Assembly: GCA_963843535.1 (NCBI GenBank)
Contig: CAWJKU010000004.1
Span: forward strand, 434,001 to 498,000
Direction: 5' to 3'
Source of the DNA: CAVUNY01 sp963843535
Lineage (GTDB): Bacteria; Chloroflexota; Anaerolineae; Anaerolineales; Anaerolineaceae
DNA: 64,000 nt
The notes beneath the pieces are model-generated. The model was not told the origin of the DNA. It saw only the letters and a list, made by a program, of their open reading frames with translations, and searched no databases. Made by a program: the position numbers and the translations under genes. Numbering within the stretch: the stretch's first letter is position 1; the number at the start of each line of letters is the position of its first letter. Below are positions 35,782-43,005 of the stretch, piece by piece.

Positions 35782-37908
35782 TTAATTGGTAGGCGCGGGG
35801 CAGCCAATTGACACCTGGAACACACTCGCACTGCCCGCCTGCTTGCTCAGGCCGCTGCTTGCGTTGAAATGGTCTATCAGCATGTTGTAGGTGTATGTTT
35901 CGCCGCACTGCTGTCCTTTGGTGATGTTGACGGTGATCTCGGGGCTGGTTACCTCACCCTGGCTGCCTTTCCAATACAGCTTATTAATTTTAGGCTCATA
36001 ACCCTCTTTGGCCAGGTTGGCGAGCTTGGCGGTAAAGGTCGGATTGCTGACGTTCGCGCTCAAAACCAGGTGGACATCGTTTTTTCGGTTGTTGACCATG
36101 ATCTGGACGGCGATGGTGTCAGGCAGCGCCGCCTCGCGCACCACCGTAAAAGCATAATCGGCTGTCACCGAGAAGGACTCTGTCACTGTATAGTATCCGT
36201 TATAGATCTCTGCTGCCCGAGAGGCTTGATAATCGTTGGTCGCGCCTTCCTCGTTACCCGAATCCGGTATCACTACGCTAACTTTGTACGCCTGCTGCCC
36301 GGTTTTATGCAACCCGGTGACCAGCACCAGGTAAACCATCTGGTTATCCAGCGAGTTCTTGAGACCTTCCAGAGGAAAGCCGTATTCTCCCCTGGTTATT
36401 TCAGACACCTCTTTCCCGTGCACCGCCATCACGCGCACATCCGCGCCTTCGCTGACGCGCACGACCGCCTGGTCGCTGTCCTCAAGCAGGGTGGCATTGG
36501 TATCGTCGATCGTTAGCGCGACCAGCTTTGCGCCGTAGGCGTTCATGTTCAATGTGGTTTCCCCCAACACGGCGTCTTCATCAGATTCGTGATGCTGTTT
36601 GCGTTCAGATTCGAGCGGAACGATCAGAGGCAGTTTTGACCCGATTGTTGACTCGGTTCCCTCGGCGAGGGTCTTATGCAGCGTGTACGGAGCATAATCG
36701 CCAACCTGGCCTTTGACCAGCGCGGCGTAGAAGTCGCCTGCCCATTTGCTGGGATCGCCCAGGGCGGACGCCAGGGTATGTTCCCAGGAATAGCCCTCTT
36801 TTACCAGCTCGTATGCGCTGCGGATGAAGTCATCCGAATGAGTCTTTGCCAGGAACTGGATCATCGGCGCCCGGGCATAACCATCCCCGCTGGTGTTTTC
36901 AATCGGAATGACGCCGGTAAAGATGCGCTCCTTGTATTCGTTGACGATGGAGGGCATTCTACCTAGCTGCATGGACTCGAAATAGGTGGCGGTGGCTTCG
37001 TCGAACCACAGGTTATCGGTGTCGGTGGTTTCGTAATTGAACTGGACGAAATGGAAGAACTCGTGCGCCAGCAGCGGCTTGACTTCAGCGGCCAGATAGC
37101 CGTTCTGGAAGAACTTGCGGTTGATGTTGATCTCGCCTTGCGCTCCGTCGCTGCCGTAATCGTACGCCCCTTCGACATTCAGACGCTGAACATTCACTTC
37201 CATCGGCCAGTATTCGCGCTGGCTGTAGTTGAAGTTCTTGCCCAGGTAATCGCTGTGAACCCCTTCAAGATCATTCAGGAACGCGACCCGGTCATTGTAA
37301 TTGATGAAAGTCTTGCCCGCCTGGGACGGGAAACTGACCAGAAAGTGCCCGCCGTTCTGGAAGATCGTGGTGCACCAGAAGATGCCCAGGGATAAGTGTT
37401 CCCCGGACGGCGTATCATGGGAAAAATCCTGGTTGAACTTGCCCCGGACGTAACTGCCGCCGGTATAGTCGGATGGGGTAAACGTGGTGCTGGCCTGGCC
37501 ATCTGCCACGGCAGCTTCTACATAGCGGTAGAAAGTTTCTCTGCTGCCGCTTTCAAAGGCGACCGTGACGCCGATGCCCAACATGGCTTTCGCGTCGGGG
37601 TCGTCTTTTGGCGCATCGGCGACCAATGGAAAGGTTACCGTCACAGGCTGGTCGATCGTTCCGCTGGCGTCAAAATCGTATAGCGCCGAGGCGATGCCGT
37701 CTGGCTGGGCTTCCTTGTCAGTCTGGATGGCAGATAGCGTGACCGGTTTGCCTTGCGGCGCGCCGCCGATGGATTCTATGCTGGCGGGCTTACTCCCGCC
37801 GCTGCACGCGGATAGTCCTGTAATGAGAATCAGGCCGATAGAAAGCAGCAGAATCCAGATAGGGGATTTCCCTGGTACGCATGTTGGTTTTTTGGAGGCT
37901 GTTCGCAT
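35782..37908 (-). CDS. Large secreted lipoprotein with HExxH metallopeptidase-like motif
   Basis: A 708-residue predicted lipoprotein. The signal peptide ends in the lipobox GLSAC at about residue 35. At about residues 277-310 it has LLAHEFFHFVQFNYETTD, where HEFFH is a zinc-binding HExxH, followed by LWFDEATATYFESM, whose glutamate is placed like the third zinc ligand of gluzincins (DEAxA...E). The protein is thus probably an extracellular metallopeptidase of unknown class. The last 350 residues look like beta-rich domains. GGGAG precedes the ATG. Neighbours suggest nothing about the substrate. Confidence 0.65.
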   Translation of the reverse strand: MRTASKKPTCVPGKSPIWILLLSIGLILITGLSACSGGSKPASIESIGGAPQGKPVTLSAIQTDKEAQPDGIASALYDFDASGTIDQPVTVTFPLVADAPKDDPDAKAMLGIGVTVAFESGSRETFYRYVEAAVADGQASTTFTPSDYTGGSYVRGKFNQDFSHDTPSGEHLSLGIFWCTTIFQNGGHFLVSFPSQAGKTFINYNDRVAFLNDLEGVHSDYLGKNFNYSQREYWPMEVNVQRLNVEGAYDYGSDGAQGEININRKFFQNGYLAAEVKPLLAHEFFHFVQFNYETTDTDNLWFDEATATYFESMQLGRMPSIVNEYKERIFTGVIPIENTSGDGYARAPMIQFLAKTHSDDFIRSAYELVKEGYSWEHTLASALGDPSKWAGDFYAALVKGQVGDYAPYTLHKTLAEGTESTIGSKLPLIVPLESERKQHHESDEDAVLGETTLNMNAYGAKLVALTIDDTNATLLEDSDQAVVRVSEGADVRVMAVHGKEVSEITRGEYGFPLEGLKNSLDNQMVYLVLVTGLHKTGQQAYKVSVVIPDSGNEEGATNDYQASRAAEIYNGYYTVTESFSVTADYAFTVVREAALPDTIAVQIMVNNRKNDVHLVLSANVSNPTFTAKLANLAKEGYEPKINKLYWKGSQGEVTSPEITVNITKGQQCGETYTYNMLIDHFNASSGLSKQAGSASVFQVSIGCPAPTN

Positions 37909-38128
37909 TGGATTGCTCCCCGTTGATGTACGAGCATTGCGACCCTTGATATCGTTTTAATCATAGCAGTATCCGTACTTATTTCATGTTTACAACTGCC
38001 TTTCACATTTTGGATCTCGGCTCCGCCTTGACTGAACTGCCGCAGCCGGCAGTGGAAGTTCGCGGTGGATTGGAGGAGGTTCTTTCCCGTTCATGCTGTA
38101 TTCATCCTTTAGCACAACAAAGTGGAGC

Positions 38129-38170
38129 ACATAATAATCCGGCTGAACTGGTTCAGCCGGATTATTATGT
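38129..38170. terminator. 20-base-stem palindrome after the decarboxylase operon
   Basis: ACATAATAATCCGGCTGAAC, loop TG, then the exact reverse complement. It lies 30 bases past the stop of the minus-strand beta-subunit gene, the end of the operon. Confidence 0.7.
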
Positions 38171-38199
38171 ATTATGAGAAGCGCGTGGTAGTTATATTA

Positions 38200-39360
38200 T
38201 TATAAGACGCCGGTCAGCGATGAGACCAGCACTAACAGCACGCTGCCAGCGACGACCGAAGCCAGCTGCCCGCCAGTATTGGAACCCAAGGCATGCATGA
38301 GGATGAAGTTGTTGTAATCGGTGTCCAGGGCCATCTTGGCGGAGAGGCGAGCGGCCATTGGAAATGCGCTGATGCCGCAGGCACCGATCAGCGGATTAAT
38401 CTTACCACCGCTGAAGACATTCATCAGTTTCGCGAAGAGCAGGCCGGTGGCCGTTCCAACGACAAACGCAAAAAGTCCGAGGGCCAGCACGCCGAGTGTC
38501 TGCCAGTTGATAAAGCTCTCGGCAGTCATGGTTGCGCCGATGGCCAGCCCCAGAAAGAGGGTCGAGACATTGACAATTTCATTCTGGGCAGATTTGCTCA
38601 GGCGGTCAACCACACCGCTTTCCCGCAAGAAGTTGCCGAGCATCAGGGTCGCAATCAGCGGCGCGGCCTTGGTAGCGATCAGGCAGACCACCACCGTCAC
38701 GACGATGGGGAGGATGATCAGGGCGCGTTTCGAAACCGGACGGGGAGAGTACTCCATGCGGATCGCGCGTTCTTTTTGAGTGGTTAACAGGCGCATGATC
38801 GGCGGTTGGATGATCGGAACGAGGCTCATGTATGCGTAAGCGGCGACCGCAATGGGACCCAGCAGATTCGGCGCCAAAATGGTGGTCACGAAAATGGCTG
38901 TGGGGCCATCCATGGCACCGATGACGCCGATGGAAGCAGCCTGTCGGAGATCAAATCCAAATAAGGTGGCCACGATGAGTGTGGCAAAAATATTGAAGTG
39001 CGCAGGCGCGCCCAGCAGCACCATCTTGGGCATGGCGAGCAGCGGGCTGAAATCGATCATTGCGCCCACGCCAACGAAGATCAGCAAGGGAAAAAGCTCG
39101 GTGCGGATGCCGGCGCAGTACAGCACGGTGAAAATGTTCTGCTCGCTGATCGCGCCGCAGGCATCGGGGGCCATATTGACCGCCATTCCCAGGTTCGCCA
39201 CGATGCAGCCGAAGCCGATGGGCAGCAGCAAGACCGGTTCGTATTCCTTGGCGATCGCCAGGTAAACCAGCACCAGGCCCACGATGATCATAATCGCGTT
39301 GCCCAGGGTGAAGCTCGTAAAACCACGAAATAATTCGGTGAGGAGCGGGGTAAAATCCAT
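38200..39360 (-). CDS. mmdB: Sodium-pumping decarboxylase beta subunit
   Basis: Membrane subunit (386 residues, about 10 helices) of the OadB/MmdB/GcdB family, which decarboxylates carboxybiotin and exports Na+. Hallmarks include GVGAMIDFSPLLAMPKM, the DGPTAIFVTTILAPNLLGPI segment with its essential aspartate, and a late GACGISAFPMAARLSAKM. It is the last gene of a four-gene minus-strand operon, alpha, delta, gamma, beta, the order known for Veillonella methylmalonyl-CoA decarboxylase without epsilon. It follows the biotin carrier gene by 12 bases. Confidence 0.93.
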   Translation of the reverse strand: MDFTPLLTELFRGFTSFTLGNAIMIIVGLVLVYLAIAKEYEPVLLLPIGFGCIVANLGMAVNMAPDACGAISEQNIFTVLYCAGIRTELFPLLIFVGVGAMIDFSPLLAMPKMVLLGAPAHFNIFATLIVATLFGFDLRQAASIGVIGAMDGPTAIFVTTILAPNLLGPIAVAAYAYMSLVPIIQPPIMRLLTTQKERAIRMEYSPRPVSKRALIILPIVVTVVVCLIATKAAPLIATLMLGNFLRESGVVDRLSKSAQNEIVNVSTLFLGLAIGATMTAESFINWQTLGVLALGLFAFVVGTATGLLFAKLMNVFSGGKINPLIGACGISAFPMAARLSAKMALDTDYNNFILMHALGSNTGGQLASVVAGSVLLVLVSSLTGVL

Positions 39361-39372
39361 GGCTGCCTCCGC

Positions 39373-39822
39373 CTAGTCGGCGTATTCCACCAGCGGCTGG
39401 CCCTGGCTGACGCGGTCCCCTGGATTGATCATGATTTTGGCAATGACGGCGGAGCGGTTTGCGCGCATGGCGTTCTTCATCTTCATCGCTTCCAGGGAGC
39501 AAATTTCCTGGCCAGCGGTGACGCTTTGGCCTTCCTTGACAGCAACCGCAACGATAACGCCCGGGATTGGCGCAGTCACCACTTTGCTGTGGTCAACCGG
39601 CCCGCTCATAGATGCGGAGGGAGCTGGTTTCACCACGGGGGTAACGGCAGCCGCCACCTGGGGACGAACAGCTGGCGCGGTGGGTGTCTCCCTGGCGGAA
39701 GATTCTTCCGGCCAAACTTCAAACGTTTCGCCGTCGAGCATGGCCAGGATAGGGCGGGCACTCAGATCACCTACTTCAACTTCAAAGGTTTGTTCATCAA
39801 TTTTTACACGCAGTTTCATCAC
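39373..39822 (-). CDS. mmdC: Biotin carboxyl carrier subunit (gamma) of the decarboxylase
   Basis: Biotin-bearing subunit that carries CO2 from the alpha to the beta subunit. The C-terminal domain (80-149) has ICSLEAMKMKNAMRA, whose AMKM lysine is biotinylated, and ends with a beta strand typical of biotinyl domains. An N-terminal 50 residues (MMKLRVKIDEQTFEVEVGDL) and a Pro/Ala-rich linker precede it. The start overlaps the delta-subunit stop by 4 bases. Confidence 0.92.
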   Translation of the reverse strand: MMKLRVKIDEQTFEVEVGDLSARPILAMLDGETFEVWPEESSARETPTAPAVRPQVAAAVTPVVKPAPSASMSGPVDHSKVVTAPIPGVIVAVAVKEGQSVTAGQEICSLEAMKMKNAMRANRSAVIAKIMINPGDRVSQGQPLVEYAD

Positions 39823-40196
39823 ACACTTCCTCGGGATTTGCGGGTAACATGCAGGGGATGGTTCAATTGGTTGGAGCGGTTGACTGCCAGCCAGGCGCTG
39901 CTGGAATTTTGCGGCAGTGCGACTCGAGATGCGGGCCGGCGCAGGCTCAAGGCGACAGCCACTGCCGCTGCCGCCGCGCGTTTTTTCTGATCGGATACTG
40001 GAGAAGGCGTGGCTTTTGCTGCGCTTTCAACGATTTCTTCTGTGCCTTCAGTACTGCCCCCCTCACTTTCAGCGGCTGCAGAGCGAGCAGTCAGGCGCAT
40101 CAAAACATCCATCACGCCCCATAAGAGGAGGACGGAGACGAAAATCAACACCATTCCGATCAGGGTGACCCACAGGGATGATTCCAGTGGACTCAT
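39819..40196 (-). CDS. mmdD: OadG/MmdD-like small membrane subunit
   Basis: About 125 residues with one N-terminal helix (LWVTLIGMVLIFVSVLLLWG followed by VMDVLMRL), typical of the OadG_gamma family that joins the carboxyltransferase to the membrane complex. The acidic and Ala-rich rest ends in a basic, Pro-containing tail (LNHPLHVTRKSRG). The start is the ATG at 40196, after GGAGGT; a longer frame upstream lacks such a site and would run through the intergenic gap. The stop overlaps mmdC. Confidence 0.82.
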   Translation of the reverse strand: MSPLESSLWVTLIGMVLIFVSVLLLWGVMDVLMRLTARSAAAESEGGSTEGTEEIVESAAKATPSPVSDQKKRAAAAAVAVALSLRRPASRVALPQNSSSAWLAVNRSNQLNHPLHVTRKSRGSV

Positions 40197-40215
40197 AGAT
40201 ACCTCCTCGAGCCGG

Positions 40216-41769
40216 CTAGACCGGCGAGTTACCGTGTTTACGCGGCAGGCTGGGGATGAACTTATCACGCAGCATCTTCAGGGCAAAAATCGCCTTGAAA
40301 CGTGTTTCGCGCGGCTCGATGACATCATCGATATATTCAGCCGAGGCGGCAGCGTATGGGTTGAGAAAGCGCCTGCGGTAGTCTTCGATGATCCGGGCGC
40401 GTTCCGCCGCCGGATCAGCCGCTGCCGCGATTTGCTTGCGGAACAGAATATTGGCTGCGCCTTCAGGGCCCATCACCGCGATTTCAGCGGAGGGCCAGGC
40501 GTAAGCAATGTCGGCTCCCAGCATCTTGCTGCTCATCACGATCATGGCACCGCCGTAAGCCTTGCGGGTGATAATGCTGATCTTGGGCACGGTGGCATTG
40601 GAATAAGCAAAAAGAACCTTGGCCCCATGGCGGATGATCCCGCGGTGTTCCTGGTCGGAGCCGGGCAGGAAACCGGGCGAATCGACGAAGGTCACCAGGG
40701 GGATATTAAAGCAGTCGCACAGGTGGACGAAACGGCAAATTTTATCTGCTGAGTTGATGTCCATCACCCCTGCCATCATGGACGGTTCCTGAGATACGAT
40801 GCCTACCGGCATACCGCCTAAGCGGGCCAGGCCGATGATCGCATTGCGCGCCCAACTGGCCTGGAGCTCAAGGAAGGAGCCTTGATCGACGATATGTTCA
40901 ATCACGGCATGCATGGAATAAGGCTCGGATGGATCCATTGGGACCATGTTGTTCAATTCTTCGTCCATGCGCTGCGGATCATCGCCGGTATCAACTACGG
41001 GCGGCGTATCAGCGTTATTAGATGGCAGGTAGGAAAGGATGGTGCGCACCAGGTTGATGGCTTCTTTATCGTCAGCGGCCTTGAAATGCGCGGTGCCGCT
41101 GATGGCGAGATGGGCATCTGCCCCGCCCAATGATTCCTGATCGATCACTTCGCCGGTGACAGTCTTGATCACTTCGGGTCCGGTCAGGAACATGAATGCC
41201 TGTTTATCGACCATCACGATCATATCGGTCAAGGCGGGTGAGTAGGAGGCGCCTCCTGCGCATGGGCCCATGATCACGCTGATCTGGGGGATGACGCCGG
41301 AATACTGCGCATTGCGGCGGAATATTTCTCCGTATCCACCCAGGGCGTAGATACCTTCCTGAATGCGCGCGCCGCCTGAATCGATCAGGCCGACGATGGG
41401 CGACCCATTCTGGACGGCCAGGTCCATGGCCTTGCAGATTTTTCTACCCTGGGTGAGGCCGAGCGAGCCGCCCTGTACAGTAAAATCCTGGGCATAGGCA
41501 TAAACCGTGCGCCCATCGACGGTACCGTAACCGGTTACCACGCCGTCGCCCAGGAATTTTTCATCCTTGGTCTCCAAAGGGTCGTGTTCTTGTTGGGCAA
41601 AAGGCTCTAATTCCTGGAACGTGCCAGGATCCAGCAGCAGCTCAAGGCGCTCACGAGCCGTAAGCTTTCCCTTGGCGTGCTGCTTGGAGATGCGGTCTTC
41701 GCCGCCGCCGAGTTTTGCCTTTGCGCGCATGGCGCGCAGTTCAAGAATTCGGGGATCTTCTTCAGGCAT
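40216..41769 (-). CDS. mmdA: Methylmalonyl-CoA decarboxylase alpha subunit (carboxyltransferase)
   Basis: A 517-residue biotin-dependent acyl-CoA carboxyltransferase. KQHAKGKLTARERLELLLDP and VYAYAQDFTVQGGSLG open the N-terminal crotonase-like half; GPCAGGASYSPALTDMIVMV and the second-half AYGGAMIVMSSKMLGAD-type sequence are the acyl-CoA binding loops. The same family includes propionyl-CoA carboxylase beta; linkage to delta, gamma and Na+-pumping beta subunits favours methylmalonyl-CoA (or a close acyl) decarboxylase. Such pumps turn succinate-to-propionate decarboxylation into a sodium gradient. Confidence 0.9.
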   Translation of the reverse strand: MPEEDPRILELRAMRAKAKLGGGEDRISKQHAKGKLTARERLELLLDPGTFQELEPFAQQEHDPLETKDEKFLGDGVVTGYGTVDGRTVYAYAQDFTVQGGSLGLTQGRKICKAMDLAVQNGSPIVGLIDSGGARIQEGIYALGGYGEIFRRNAQYSGVIPQISVIMGPCAGGASYSPALTDMIVMVDKQAFMFLTGPEVIKTVTGEVIDQESLGGADAHLAISGTAHFKAADDKEAINLVRTILSYLPSNNADTPPVVDTGDDPQRMDEELNNMVPMDPSEPYSMHAVIEHIVDQGSFLELQASWARNAIIGLARLGGMPVGIVSQEPSMMAGVMDINSADKICRFVHLCDCFNIPLVTFVDSPGFLPGSDQEHRGIIRHGAKVLFAYSNATVPKISIITRKAYGGAMIVMSSKMLGADIAYAWPSAEIAVMGPEGAANILFRKQIAAAADPAAERARIIEDYRRRFLNPYAAASAEYIDDVIEPRETRFKAIFALKMLRDKFIPSLPRKHGNSPV

Positions 41770-41953
41770 TCGGATTCCTCATTTCAAAAATGGGTTAAAA
41801 CGGGAAGTGTGGTTAATTGTCTTACAATTCCACTCCTACATTTTACAGTATTTATGATATGTTACCTGCCTGAGGAAAGCATGATTTTTTGTGATTTTTG
41901 TCATTAGTTGCCTGGAGCAGGACTGTTTTCACGCGGGATGGAAAAAAGAGGAC

Positions 41954-41981
41954 TTGACAACCTTGAAATTGTGATTATACT
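41954..41981 (+). promoter_or_regulatory. Strong sigma-70-type promoter of the membrane-protein/regulator pair
   Basis: TTGACA (41954-41959), 16-base spacer, TATACT (41976-41981). It points at the membrane-protein gene and places the transcription start near 41988, at the edge of the tandem repeats. Confidence 0.7.
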
Positions 41982-41986
41982 ATTTA

Positions 41987-42017
41987 AAACAAGTTTGTAT
42001 CACAAACAAGTTTGTAT
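41987..42017 (+). promoter_or_regulatory. Tandem operator-like repeats
   Basis: AAACAAGTTTGTAT occurs twice, at 41987-42000 and 42004-42017, 17 bases apart. Each unit includes an ACAAA/TTTGT-type dyad. They cover the region from the transcription start to the GGAGG site and would block transcription if bound. The winged-helix regulator in the same operon is the natural candidate. Confidence 0.55.
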
Positions 42018-42026
42018 GGAGGATAT

Positions 42027-42659
42027 ATGAATGATCCTATTAAAGAAATCCAACGCCAGACACAGCGCTATTGGTATGTTGATGGATTGACTGAAATCGG
42101 CGCCGGTTCATTGATCATTTTGCTCGGATTGCTGTATCTCCTGGCAGAAATTCTCTCCCCTGGCAACCTGGCGGACTGGCTGTTAAGTTTTGGACAGCCA
42201 GTAATCATCATCGCCGGCGGGTTGTTGGTCAACTGGGTGGTGCGGAGTTTAAAAGAACGCATTACCTATCCTCGAACCGGTTATGTAGCGTACCGGCGCG
42301 AACGAGGCGGTAAAAAGGTGTGGGCGATCCTGGTGACGTTTGGTTTAGCAGCAGGCTTTGCCTTTGCTGCCGTGTATTTTGGCCAGCTGGCGGGAGAAAG
42401 CATGATCCCAGTCTTGATCGGCTTGATGATGGCAGGGGCCGTCGCTTACCTGGGATTTACCTTAAGCCTGCGGCGCTTTTACCTGCTGGCACTGGTCAGT
42501 GCCGTCTTTGGCGGGATGGGAACCTTTTTCGAACTCAGGCAAAATCTCGCAATGGCTTTGTTTTTCTGCGCGTTTGGGATCGCGTGGGTGGTATCTGGCT
42601 CAGTGACGCTGAACAATTACCTGCGCAGTACGCAGCCCGCGGTGGAGGGCGAAGTATGA
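42027..42659 (+). CDS. Multi-pass membrane protein of a regulator-linked pair
   Basis: About 210 residues, six likely helices (for example GAGSLIILLGLLYLLAEIL, ILVTFGLAAGFAFAAVYFG and MIPVLIGLMMAGAVAYLGF). The polar N-terminus has IKEIQRQTQRYWYVDGLTEI, a pattern I recall in uncharacterised membrane proteins placed next to winged-helix regulators. GGAGG precedes the ATG at 42027 by 4 bases. Its stop overlaps the regulator start (ATGA). Function unknown; the pairing suggests membrane stress sensing or a regulator-controlled membrane factor. Confidence 0.65.
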   Translation: MNDPIKEIQRQTQRYWYVDGLTEIGAGSLIILLGLLYLLAEILSPGNLADWLLSFGQPVIIIAGGLLVNWVVRSLKERITYPRTGYVAYRRERGGKKVWAILVTFGLAAGFAFAAVYFGQLAGESMIPVLIGLMMAGAVAYLGFTLSLRRFYLLALVSAVFGGMGTFFELRQNLAMALFFCAFGIAWVVSGSVTLNNYLRSTQPAVEGEV

Positions 42660-42967
42660 GCCCGGATTTCAGCGCTATGGCGGAGGTCGACCGTCTGATC
42701 CACGAGCCGGCACGCTTAATGATCGTCACCGTGCTCAATACCGTGGAGGAAGCTGATTTTCTTTACTTGCTCCATACCACCGGGTTGACCAGGGGGAATC
42801 TTTCCGCGCACCTGTCGAAATTGGCGGAAGCCAACTATGTGGAGATCGAAAAAACGTACCTCGGAAAAATACCGCAGACTCTGCTGCGGATCACCCCGGT
42901 GGGGCGTAAGGCATTTGAGACCTACCGCGATCATCTAAAGAAAATAATGCGGGCGATTGAGGACTAA
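42656..42967 (+). CDS. Winged-helix transcriptional regulator (HTH_34/ArsR-like)
   Basis: A 103-residue single-domain winged-helix protein: VDRLIHEPARLMIVTVLNTV, EADFLYLLHTTGLTRGNLSA (recognition helix region), HLSKLAEANYVEIEK and a wing with TLLRITPVGRKAFETYRDHL. This is the HTH_34 / MarR-ArsR-like type, probably a dimeric repressor. No cysteine metal site is present. It overlaps the membrane protein gene by 4 bases and may repress their common promoter through the tandem repeats at 41987-42017. Confidence 0.85.
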   Translation: MSPDFSAMAEVDRLIHEPARLMIVTVLNTVEEADFLYLLHTTGLTRGNLSAHLSKLAEANYVEIEKTYLGKIPQTLLRITPVGRKAFETYRDHLKKIMRAIED

Positions 42968-43005
42968 ACTTGACGGAGAATATGATAAACGCTATTCAGA
43001 CGGTA

